A stretch of 64,000 nt of DNA, taken from assembly GCA_949752735.1 (NCBI GenBank), contig OX457041.1:24851181-24915180 (forward strand), given 5' to 3'. This stretch comes from Lumbricus terrestris. Taxonomy: Eukaryota > Annelida > Clitellata > Crassiclitellata > Lumbricidae. A program made the translations under genes and the position numbers. The notes beneath the pieces are model-generated. The model had not been told where the DNA came from. It worked only from the letters and a program-made list of their open reading frames with translations, and ran no database searches. Of the stretch, positions 20,776 through 34,200 are shown one piece after another; position 1 is the stretch's first letter, and each line of letters opens with the position of its first letter.

Positions 20776-23700
20776 CTAAAAAATATCAATGGTTTCTGCC
20801 GACTGTATCGAGTTCAGAAGAGATAGTAATAACCGTTAGTCAACTCGTACGTAGGTCATTCTCTCTATAAATAGAATCAGTCCATGCATGACCTAATACT
20901 AAGCAAGAGTATCATCAGTACGATCTGGCAGCCTCATTCTTTTTCTGCTGGAATACATAAATGTCAGAATGATGATGCATTTCCTTTCCCCCCTTATGCA
21001 AATCGGCTAAATCCCGTGACCCCCATCCCTCTCCATGCATATATAATATATGGGCAGGCCCTTAAACAGTCTCGACTCTTGCTGACAGTAGTACAAGGAA
21101 ACTTTGTACAAAGAAAGCTGTACTATTGATTTTGTATCCGTCCAACAACAAGGGGGTTTCGGGGGTTAAAAACCCCCAGTTGGCCTAGGAAAAAGTTTGT
21201 TTAAAGGTTATTTATCCACTTAAATAAGAAAAAAAGCTGCCTGTACAGTAACAATTGTTTTTCTTACTTTATTCCCTTTGTTACTTTATTCCAATTTTTA
21301 TGTAAGTACGGTAATACTGTTGGGTTGGTGTCAGAAAGGGTATTCAGTCAGGCAAAAAAAACTAAAAAAATAATAAATTCCTGGCTATGCCACTGGTCCG
21401 TATACCAGAGTACTGGTCTTCTGCAACCCATTAAATACAGAATAAACATACTTTCTCAATAGCTGAAAATACCACTAATAAAAACACTGACTTACAACAT
21501 CCAGAAGCTGCAGATACTGCCAATCAGTTCACCGACACGGTCCGTCCCAGACGTGGACATGAGGCACACGACGAGGTCGTTACCCCCCTGCAAATGCACG
21601 ATCACCAGCTGGTCTGGTCCTGGAGTAATGCTAATGCCCGTAATCTGTACAGTAAGATTTGATAAAGTCTGCATTGTATATATCAACTTTTTGATCACTT
21701 TCAAACACCATTCACGAAGTAAAGAAATAATTAATTGCAAAGCACATGTAATTTCTCTACAAGTGGGTTACTCTTACCCTCGTTTTTGTAACTATGTATA
21801 CTATGCCAAATTTTTGCAAGGTGAGTACACGCTGTACACCCGCGTATACCATAGAGTACAGCCTGGCTGCTGTAGAGTATGAGAGTCTAATAAAATACGC
21901 TAGTAAAGATTGCCTACTTACTTGTCGGTTGGGTTCTTTGTGTGTGCATGGGCCCACCAGTGGTGACTCTACTCATTATGTTAGTATCGATTGAGCACTT
22001 AGAGATGAGAATAATTTCTTTTTAAACACTTTATTCAACATTTACGTCAGCATGGGCAGCACTTCAATAATTGTCTAGATATTAACAGACTAGATACTAA
22101 CTCAACACAATTCAAGCTCACCTCTGAAATGGGAATTCCCGCTTTCATCATTTTGAATTTCTTCTTCGGTTCTAGTTTGTAAATGAACTTGTCCGTGAAA
22201 CAGATTGCACGATCTGCCGTCTTGCAGAAACGATTCGTCTGAAAGCAGAGGAAACAGAATTTCCTACGTAAAACCTTTAGGCCTTTCAAGCGAACGAAGT
22301 ACATGCAAATTAGTCTTTGCAAACCCTAGAAACCGATTTGTTTCTTTTTCTTTAAGTCCCCAATTGAACTTGATTCATTTGGGATTTTAAAAACGCTGTT
22401 AATTTCTAAATGGCCACTTTTAAATTGCTGACTTTCTCATTAGTGAATAGAGCTGTGTCTCTACTTTGGTTGTCCAGGGATGTTGTGCTCTACATTCTTT
22501 CACTCAGGGTGAACTTAATCATTCCCCGAACACGAACTGCTCTTAGACAGCACGGTGCTTTCTCTGCTACTGGCCCCATGATACTGTTTATAATGCCTAG
22601 GGTCTCCTCAGAAGCATTTTATCGGAGCCTTAAAACAGTAATTCTATAATACTTTTCAGCTGAGGTTGGGTCAGGAACACTCATAAGCAGTAACTTTGAA
22701 GGGGCGCTATATAAATCTCTATAATTAATGAATGAATAATAATCTCTGGAAATTCTTCAAATCCCAACCGATTTTTAAATCCCAAGGGATCTGATTTTTA
22801 AATCCCAAGGGATCTGAGGTTCCTCGAGTAAAAATAATATTAGTAATTATCAGCATCCTATTTATACCTCTACTGCAGGGGTTCTCAAACTTTATTTTTA
22901 TTGTACCCCCAAGTAAAAAAAATTGAATGACGGCGTACCCCCAGCAAAGTCAGACCAGAAACAAAAATTCCACTGCGAAGTCCCCTTGCAGTGACACCTG
23001 AAAGTCCATTTAATCATTGGTGACATCGTTTATTAGGGTCATATATGCCTATATAGGAAGTAAAATTTATCAGCAAATTTTTTTAGGGAAATTTGTTTAG
23101 GCTATGACCTCTGTAAGAAAGAACCAATCTGTAGTGCTGTGGGCTTGTTTAGACTAGCACAGATTTAAAATATCTGGTTCAATATTTGTCAATTTCAAAC
23201 GTAAATTTACCCCATGTTTTGGTTTTTTATAGCAAGACTAAGCTTAGTTTAAACATCAGTCCTGGACATGGCGTGCTGAAACGAATCGCAAAATTTAAAG
23301 CTTGAGCAGAAATTAATCATTAGGCCAATTCAGCTCTACATACATGTAGGATGAGAGTACTTTGAGGCTCGGGGGTGGCCTCTAAATTTTATCCGATTTT
23401 AATGAAATTTGTGTAGAATTTTATTTCAATGAACCTAACTACTTGGGAGGGTGAGATGGAGAGAAATAAAAAAATTATTTTTTCCATTATGCTAAGAGAC
23501 ACCCTAATAAATATGTTGCATGCAATATAAAATATGCGAGTCTAATATAATGTTAGGCCTATGAAAGAAAGAAATGACGATGCTGTTGATGTTGCAACGT
23601 TAAAAATCATTGCTAATCAAAGAAAGATGGACATTGAACACAAAGTCCTCAAACTCAAAGAAAATGTATATTTCTGGAATTTTTCGCGTACCCCTTACCG

Positions 23701-25205
23701 GCGCCCGGCGTACCCCCAGGGGTACGCGTACCACAGTTTGAGAACCCCTGCTCTACTGAATGAATAGTGATGATGCGAATGAAATACATAATACATAAGC
23801 CATTTATACTCACATACATACTATTGTGTGTGTGTGACACGTGTGTGTATGTGTGTATTCATTCATTCATTCATTATATGCATTTATATAGCGCCTCTTC
23901 AAGGGGGCCACTCAGAGGTGCTCCCAACCTCAGCTCGGCCAAATAAAACTGTCTTAAGATCGTAATCGTAATCTCGAAATTTTTAAAGCGCCACTTGAAA
24001 GCCAAGCGCGGGGCACCAGCTTATTCACAAGCGCTGCGTTGAGTTAGAGAGGTTGTCCGTTAGAGTAGTCCGTGGTGGTCCGGGTCGAGTTACCATAGGA
24101 TCAGAGGGGCGAAACAGCTACTAAGGCGGTGTCGTCTGGGCCGGAAATTGGAGGGTGGAGAATCAGATGAGACAGGGTAAGAGTTTGTGAAAAGGAGTGT
24201 CTTAAATTTCGAATGAAAAGCCCGAGGTGTGATGGATAGAGGAGACTGAGGAAGGTGATGGTGTGTGATTAGTAATGATGATGGAGGAAGATGAGAGAAG
24301 AAAGCCTGAGAAGGATTTTTACAAAGAGAGCGGAGGGTCAGAGGAAGACCATTCCAGGTTGAGGGTCCCACCACCGAGAAAGCACGGTTCTGTATAGTGG
24401 AAGTACGAGCAAAAGGGATGGAGAGCAGACTGTATCAATCAAATATCTCAATCAAATATCCAATGAAGTATATCAAATTTTTATATGCAAAATGTATGCA
24501 TATATTTATAAGCATCTTGAGAAAGTCCTAAGTATCACTTGCTTGAGTCAATGGCTTAGTTAATAAGTTTTATCCATGCTTCGTACAATACCATGCATTT
24601 ATATTGAGGTAAACTGTGCATAAATACCTTTCGGATGAGGCATGCGAACAGGACTTTTGTAAAATGGTCGACTGTTTTCAGAGAAGCGATTGACTGGTTG
24701 GCATCGGCCACCAATGCATTCTCTTCAGACTATAAACAACAACAACAACAACCACAACAATAAAACAACAGCGACAACAAGCACAACTGCCATAACAACT
24801 GCATCTTGAGCTTGACCCTAACCTATGTCATGGAGCTATGTTGCTCCACCCAAGGTCACTGTTCTCTCTGCTCCTCTGTGCATAGAAAACTTCTTGTCCC
24901 CTATGTGCAAACTTCCAGGCAGATCCCTCCACAACTGTGCTTGCTGCCAAGGCTCCATCTGACATGTTCTTTTCCAACCTTAGAACTGTCCTCTGTAGCC
25001 AAAGTTGGGTTGGGAGTGCTCCTGGGCAGTAGCCTTGAATGAACACTAGATAAATCCTTCTAATGAATGAAGAGAAATGGTGCTGTATATGTTTGATATG
25101 AACATATGTGTAGATATATATATATATATATATATAAATGTGTATGAACTATGTATGTATGTATGTATGTATGTATGTATGTATGTATGTATGTATGTAT
25201 GTATG

Positions 25206-25236
<31 letters not shown>

Positions 25237-28200
25237 CTTATTATGCACTTGTTATAGGGCCCATCAAGGTTTCTACTCAGAATCGCTACTGACTATGGCA
25301 CGGACACTGAATTGGAGTTTCACGCCGAAGCGCTGAGCAATTGCGAGTGAAGGACTTGCCCTTGGAAGGTCCCTGCGCAGTGGCTTGAAGTGGATTAAAC
25401 CTGTGTCCCTTTCGGCTGCAAGGCAACGAACATACCCACTGCACCACCGGGTCCCACAAATATGCATGTATGTATGTTTGATTGTATGCAAATATGTCCA
25501 TAAATCTGTTCAAACCAATTTTTAGTAAAAATTAATTATTATGTATAAACAAGTCCAAAAATCACTATGCTTACTAAAGCGAGGTAATTTCCCTTCCAAT
25601 CCTGGCCACTGCCCCAATCCTTCCGAGCGCCCTTGAGAGCATCGGCTGCAAAGATCTTCAGCTGGAGAGCAGGTCGCTCATCGGGAGCAATACGTTTCAG
25701 GATCTGGTAAGCACGCCACCTACAGGCAAAACAAAACTTGTACCTTTTCTTCATTTTCGTTCGCGCGTGTAACATGTAAATTGATCAACACAGTAATGAT
25801 TTTTTATTGCACAAATTTATTATATCAGTTATGAAAATACATAAGAGAAATCTAGCAAAACAAAACAATTAGAATGACCTAAACTAAGATGCATAAGGAT
25901 TCTATGCCCGTAGTGGAACCTATGTGGCTCTCATTCCCCGCTCTTCAGGGAACGAGAGACATTAACAGACCAATCCCAAGATACTGGACATGTAGAACAG
26001 TAATGTAGAACATGCGTTGTCTTCCATACATACGGCCAACAACCAATACCAAAATCCTCTGCTTGGCGACAGACATGTGTGCAGACCACACCCAATTCAT
26101 AGACATTACATGAAGTAGACTGAGATGCCTCAGATCCACAAACTTTCAACTGAAGACTCACTGCATTAAATGAACAGACCGCATTGTCACACAGAACAAG
26201 GCTGGCACCATGGAGGGCAGGGGCTTAGATCAATGGTAACAATGGTAACACAACAGCACGAAGGGCAGACAAACAGCATGGTGTAGGTGGGATCAATTTC
26301 CACCACCCTCCCATCCACAGGTTGACTCAACTTTTCATTCACCAGATGGCATTGTAATATGAACAGCAGGACACCTTGCATGGCTGCCAAATCGTTAAAT
26401 TCAACTCCTGTAATAACTTGTGTTCGTTCGTTCTTACTATGAATTGTGATCATACTGCCATCATGTCACGGCAGTTTAGAAGTACAGCAATATTAAACAC
26501 GAATACATAAACGTACAGGTACAGTGATAAAACCAGCACATGCAATAATGATGAGTGTACACTGTACAGATACAGTGATAACACCAGCACATGCAATAAT
26601 GATGAACGTACAGGTACAGTGATAATAGTGATAACACCAGCGCATGCAATAATGATGAGAACAATAGGTGTGATATCAGTGCTAAAAAGAAGCTGATAAA
26701 ATTATCACAATGACAATTAAATGATAGCGGTGATAATGATAACAATCACGATGATACTTGTATCGGACACTACGATACAAACAAGCATGTACCTACTGCT
26801 GTTCTTACAACCGTAATATCATCATCATCATGACAACGACTGATAATATGATGACGACAGAGATACATCGAGATAAAACCTTTTGTGTGCCTTCTTCAGC
26901 TGCGTCTCGAAATGGCCGAACGTCTTCGGCGGAGTCGGCCAGACGATGTTTTTGCCGTAATCCCTCGTCTTACGCAGCGCAGTCACACTGTGGACAGCAC
27001 AAGCAGCAGATTTACGAGAGAAAATGACACAGAGAAACATAGACATGCATGTACATAGAGGGAACATATAATGAGGATGGGTGATGATCGCTCGTCCTTT
27101 CTTCATTTAGTCCATTTATTAAGTCTATTTATTAAGTCTAATTATTTAGTCTATTTATTTAGTCTACTTATTTAGTCCAATTAGTCTTTCCTTATTCCAG
27201 TCTGTGGTTGAAGACCATTCAGCTTGATATTGACAATGATTATCGTCGGGTTGAAAACAGAGCTCTATGACTTAAGTTTGAACAGGTGCTGTACGATGAA
27301 TATGCACTTATGGCTACGATATGGAAATCTGTACATGAAACACACATTAAGATGGGAGTTGAGACAAAAAGGAAATCGTATAAAAAGGAAATCCTGTACA
27401 TCCACAAAAAAGAACCTCAGGTAAACTCAAATAACTAGAACCAATTTTGTCTTAAACTTAGCTTAAACTACAAAGTCTCCTTCCTTGCAAATTTACTAAT
27501 AATAGTTCTCATAATGCCTGAATAATTTATCCCTTAACATGATGTCATAATGATGCAGTTATTTACAGTAACACTAGGTCCAATAACATAACATAACATA
27601 ACATTTTATTCGGCAACCAATTCGTAACATTTCATAATTATATCAGAGTAACAAACATGTTGGCATACCCAGGAGACCCAAAAGGGGCCGAAGGTCCCGC
27701 GAGCCAGGGCCACCTGAGAGCGTTAGGAAAAACAAATGTAAGTACGGCCGAATTTGAAATGAATAACACAAAATAACATCTTAACTAGCATATACCTTAA
27801 CTAGCATGCATGCAATATAGGCTAATATATATACATGCATATACTATATACACTATACATATATATACATACATACATATATATATATATACATATACAT
27901 TAGGGTGCCAATGAAAAACAAAGTTTGAGTTTTTTTAGGTCTCACCCCTTAGTTTTGTTCATTTATCCATAAAACTGAAACATATAAAGTTTTGTACCAA
28001 TCAGATAACATTTACTGGTTGCACCGTCCTGTGAAGTTTTGAAAATCTGCAATATGGAATCTCGTAAGCCACTATGTATAGCAGAATGCTCTGCATTGGG
28101 CAGAATACAAATGCAGTGTTCCACATTGGTTCAGTGTTTAAAAAATGTTATTGGTTGTCCAGTCTTTGACTGAGCAAACGTTTTTGGGTGCTTGAAAGTG

Positions 28201-31200
28201 TTGGTGATGGCTTTCAACCACCTAAAACAGATATTGCTTTTGCTCCTTCTGGTTTGTGATGGCAGACTTGAACATCTGTTTCAATGCGACGCCCCATTCA
28301 GTTGTGTCGTTTTGTACCACCTTCAGCTCTTATGCCCTGCACTCTGCTGTGATTATATGTTTTAATGGGGTTCCAAAAGCTTGGCTCTTGCAAAAGGAAA
28401 TCTTGTGGGATACCCATGGAAGTAAAAAATTTCTTTGTGTTTCGTGACACAAAACGAGACAGCTGTTTTTCATAGATGTTGTCACTCGAACAGGAGAATC
28501 TTCTTCACTAAACTTACTCATGACTGCAACCATGCATGTCAACTTTTTCCAAAACCGTAAGTTCAGAATAAAAAAAAGGCAAGACCGAGAAGTGACCCAC
28601 TCAAGTGCCGCACATGTCACATGAAAGTTTTTATGGATGCACCTGCAACGGGTTTGCTTGCACTGCGGTAGACTACAAGATCTTACAATTATGTGTAAGA
28701 CGTATCGTGGAACAGAAGTTGCTGCTGTACGTGTGTGCCATGCTTTGAGATATTGTAGTCTAACCACAAATATGTAAAACTGTTAAGCCTCGGCAGTTCA
28801 GAAGCTGGCAAACGAAACTGTGCATGGGTGAAACAAGTAAATTTTTATACTGCTCAAAAATTTTCCCGTCCATTATGCCCTGTGGCAGGCTCAAGGTGTG
28901 ATGATAAGGATTGCTGCCAAAAGGTTCATTTCCTACAAACAACAGCGACAACCGCATCAACTACTTGTACCGTAGTCGTCTCTTGGATGATACTGTTGCA
29001 GCTACTCACGAAGAAATCACCTGAAGTTGTCTTTCAGCGGTTTAAGTTCATAGGATGAAAGTAATGTCAATGTGAATCCATGCAGTAGAAAACATTACAA
29101 AGAGACTGTCATGTGGGCCACTAGAACATCCCATAAGCGTATCAAATACTTTTTCGACATTTGGCTCGTGTAAATGATGCCTGCCAGTGCCTGCATGCCA
29201 TGTTAATGAGCTGCTTGTGAAGTTTTTGATACAGTATGTGATAAAGCTCCCGCTTTGTTGTCTGGGATACTAGTACTTGTGTCAAAACACATCAGCTGGG
29301 CACATTCACTGAGTTTCCATTTGTCAACCATTTAAAATACTGCTGCAGCCTGTGCCTCACCAGAACCATGCACTGCATAACTTTGGGACCCGAGAATCTT
29401 CAACTCACTATCTCCAGATGCTATGACTGCCAGACGATCAACGGTGTCTTTACCTGTGAGAGCAGGCAATATCTTACCATCCCAATGTATCGTCAGAGGA
29501 CCAGGAATACTGTTGAAGGAAAATGCTTGCTTTTTTAAAGCAGTAGATGCGCGATGCTACACTTGTGCCAATCGTACGGATTTCTTTTAAGAATTAATTC
29601 CGATGGACTGTGACCTAGAGATGAGGCTGCAGTTGCCAGGAAAATATATGTTGCATTAAATTTTCTGTCCAATACCTATGTTCTATCCTGCAGTGCTGAT
29701 ACTGCATCATGATTAATTATGTACTTTTGGCTTTGCTGTCTTCCTTTCCTTAACCGCAGGAATTTTCACATCACTGCCTTCATCTTCAGCTGTATTGCTT
29801 CCATCACAATCTGTATTGCTGTCTGGATTTTCAATAAAACTGTCATCTAGTTATAGGCCTACCTTACTCCCTTGTTATTGTTTCCTTCTGTTTATTGTAA
29901 CCTGTTTTTTTTCGTACAATGACGGTCTTCAACCCGCGCAAGTTTCAAGTCAATGCATGGGTTCCGGATTTTAACATTTTCCTTCCCCCTCTGTGCTAGT
30001 GATGTTATAGAATAGAGATTTAATATAAAACAGATAATATGTAGATATGATAGAGAACTGATGTAAAGCACTGCAGATATAATCAGAACTGTTAGTAATC
30101 CACAGAGTTAACTTCTCAATACTGAGACAGACCATTATGTCAGGAATTAACTAGCATCACGGCACATATTACTATATGCAACTTCAGCAGCATGGTGCAT
30201 CCTCTAAATGTTCATATATTTTATTCATTTTTTTCTCTGAGTAACTTCCATATATAAAGGAACATTTTCAGAGGATGAGACCTAAGAAATTCAAAACTTT
30301 ATTTTTTCCTGTATATTTCATTGGCACCCTAATATACATACATAAACGAAAAGGAGTGAGTTAAAGAAATTAATGTACACACTATTTAGTGACATACACG
30401 AACACGAGTGCACATTCCTATATATTAAACTGATCACATTTCCCCGAAAATTTGAGTTATTCTCCTTGTTGGATATAAACAGAAAACTCACGTTTGAATA
30501 ATTGAAAAGATAGCAGGGACCGGATATTATGAGGAATACTGTTCCAGGTTCTCGGGCCGATACATTTAATAGATGTAAGCTTAGTATTAGTACGGGCAAA
30601 TGGAGTATAAAAAACGTTAGCATTTCTCAAGCAACGATCTTGAACATTGGTATTAATTTGAAAATAGTCTCTAAAGGTTACTGGTAATTGATTATGAATA
30701 TAATGGTACATAAATGTCCCTATTTGCAATCGCCTTATCTGATCTGGTTTTAGTATTTTTAAGTCTAAGAATACTGCTTTTGTGTGGGCTCCATAAGGGA
30801 TTTTAGCCACAAACCGTATAGCTCGTTTTTGGAGGACAACGAGTTTAGCTAGATTTGACTTATACGCAGAGGCCCATACAATATTGCAGTAAGATAGGTA
30901 TGGATGTATGAGTGTATAGTAGAGTGAAGTTCTGATCTGTGGTGGGAGGATTCTGGATATGCGAGAGAGAATGCCTAGGTTTTTGGCTATTTTTGTCGAG
31001 ATGCTGGATATGTGTTCTTTCCAGGACAAGTGCTGGTCGACGTAGACTCCTAAAAATTTCGATGACTGCACTTGAGTGATAGGGGTTCCAAGTATACATA
31101 GGGTTGGACATACTGATGGAAGTGATTTTTTATGGGATCTAAAGATGATGTAATTGGTTTTATCTAGGTTAAGGGTTAACTTATTTGCGCGAAACCATTC

Positions 31201-34200
31201 TGCTACGTTTTCTAAATCGGTGTTCGTATGCTTAATTAATGTTTCAATTGAGGAATGAGAATTAAAAATATTGGTATCGTCTGCAAACAATAAAAAAAAT
31301 AGATCAGGAGCTACATTAGGTAGGTCGTTAATGTACAAAATAAACAGCAGCGGGCCTAGAATAAAGGCCTTCAGTGAATATTCGATGCGGCAGATGGCAC
31401 CTTTGTTTGCAGTTGGTGCCTTTGTTTAGGCGTCTGGACAAAGAGTGGCACATTTGAGAATTGAGCTCTATAAATGCAAACAATTGCTCCTTATCCCCTA
31501 CCGTGGATGCTCGGGAGTCAGACCTACCAATTTTAATAAGACGCAGTGCTTAAAGTGTGAAAAATTAAGTGCTTAGACGCCCCTCACCCTTTCAAGTGTG
31601 CTGGCCAAATAAGTGGCATGACGTCAGAGATTTGAAAATAAGTGCCTGGACGCCGTCCATGACCATCCTGCCACACTTTAAGCCCTGATAAGATATACTT
31701 CAGTAATTGCAATTTATTCTGATTTTCTTTTGTCTTGAAACTGCACACATCAGAAATGACCGGTGTACCTGAAAAGTACTGCAAGCGATGCGATATAACA
31801 TCTCCGTCGATAGCGACCATAAGCCTTCTCGATGGTCCGCACTGCACGTATTTTACGACAGCGAATGCGCGCCAAGGCCCCACGCCATATCTAACAGAAC
31901 ATGCAACATTGCACAATTTGTATATGCGTAATACATTAATATTACAGCAAACACACAAATAATAATATCAATAACATGAATTAGTTAAGACAGCATCAAT
32001 AACAATGGTAAAATAGCAAACTGTCATAAACACTGCAACACAGTAAAACGGAAAAAAATAAATATTGATTTTAATTAATGGAATTAATTAAACTGAAGAG
32101 ATGAAAATAAGACCCTTAAGATATTAAAACATCAAACTACCAAAAAATTATAACTACATTATAAAATTAAGCCGAATGCTTCATACCAAACAATCGAGTC
32201 AGAATTGTGTGAAGCTACCTTCTGTACAATAACGCAGATCTTGTGGAGTTCCTTTGAGCGCGCCTCTTCCAGGGCGAGGATGGTGTGTGGGTGGCGGACA
32301 AAGAGCTTTGTCTTTCCATACTCCACGTCATCCTTGAAGCCGTACTGCTCCACTATGATCTGAACGGCAGCTTTGTCCGAACCACACCGATGATTTGGCC
32401 ACGTCTCTTTCGACAGCATCTTGTATCTGATGGGAAAGCAATGGTGATGTGATTATATTAAACCGAAAGTTTTAATTTAAAACTTAATCCTAAATTTAAC
32501 AATTAATCCTGTCCTGCTTACAAATGGAACTAACAGAGTATAAAAGGGAAACTTCGAACGGTCCAGTCCCACTTATTCATCTTCATCTACTTATAAGATC
32601 ATAATTATAGCATTTATTGAGTACCTCACACACAAAAACAGTTAACAAGCATAGACGCATTCATAATATGAACAGTTATGTAGCTCCTTTATCACTGAAG
32701 AAAGAAAATCATCTTAACAAACATGGGTGGATTCCATTTCTGCAACCAGCGTCATTAAGATATATTTTTTGGTCTGAAAATTCATGTGCCATGCTCCGTC
32801 ATTACTGGGAGCACAGAAAACAAATTCAGTACAGAAAAAGATATACTACAAAAACATGCATACAGAGTAGTCCAACAAAGTAAAGCAGCACAATAAAACT
32901 TCTTGCAGCGCAGTCTCACTGACTAGAAACACTTCATTCAGGAGCTCCTCCAAATAAACGCAAACAAGATTATTTAATGAAATTTATATGGCATCGAATA
33001 ACAACATATTAAATAAGAAACGAAGCAATAGTATTAAAATTGAAAACGAGATAAACTCAATAGCCTTTTAATTTTAACTGCAGCCGCTGACCTGTTGATA
33101 AATCGTGTGTAAGGCATCCTGTATGCAAATCCAGCGCGTCTGACACGCACGTTTTCGAGGAGACCGAGGTACATGACCTGGTGTTGACATCTTTCATCGT
33201 TAAACTGAATAGGAGACATCTCCTCGTTTGGCTTTATACATCGGACGTAATAAGGTTCCTGCAACAGAAGGAAGGTGAGATGTATAAATAACAATTCTTT
33301 ACACACCTCCTGCTAGTACTTTGGCAGTGCCAGTCCCAAGCCTGGTGAAAGGATGAGGGCGACAATGCTATCCATCCTTGATGCATGATACCGTTTTGTT
33401 AAACAGCAACATGTACTTCCTTTAAGTTTATAATTCCCGTAAACATAAAAATAAGCAATCCCATAACATATAAAAAAAGCAGAGCAGTTCTTTCATGCAG
33501 GATTATTCCTTAAAGTCTTCTTAGAAGTCATAGAGAAACAAGACAGAGAGCAGTAATTTCTTTGCGGGGAATGCAAGGCCAACGCTAATGACCTTGGAGG
33601 CAATAAGATGTCTTTAAACGCTGGAGTGGACTAGTATTGCTGTTATGCATATTAATCTAACCCATGAGTTAGTCAGAGTTAACAACTTCATTATAAATGT
33701 TAAACTCAGCATGTAAAGAAGGATGGCCAATTCTGTCTCCCTAATTCTTAACTTCAAAACAAAGCAAACACACTTATCAGCTGATGCGAAATAGAAATTC
33801 TTAGATGTCTTTCCATGCTGGAGAGGATTTAAACCAAAACATCTGGGCTGAAAGTCCATGTTGCACGAACCGAAGCAGTGACATTACTAAATGATATTGT
33901 GTTTCAAATTTTGCACAATGATCCAGTAAAACCACGAGAAGAGCAAAGCAGCTGAAGATGAATCAGCACATCAGACCTTTGATTCAAGATTATCAACGAG
34001 AGCGATGATCGAATTCTTAAATTCTGTTCCAGCGGTCACTGGTCGTTTTGTGACACTTGTCACACTCTTAGCGCCATCTGGCCACATCTTCTGGATCAGT
34101 TCGTTCTCACTGGAAAGATATTCAGATACAAACACATAAATTTATGTACAGAGTGAAGCCATTCAACGCACAAAGTGATAGAAGCATTTGATACCATTAA

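Noticed and set aside
21135..21395. Possible MITE ending CTGGCTATGCCACTGG
   Set aside because: The right side looks like an element end but no inverted partner or target duplication was found on the left.
25077..25336. Met-Tyr-Val-Cys repeat frames
   Set aside because: They are translations of the (ATGT)n tract next to a SINE.
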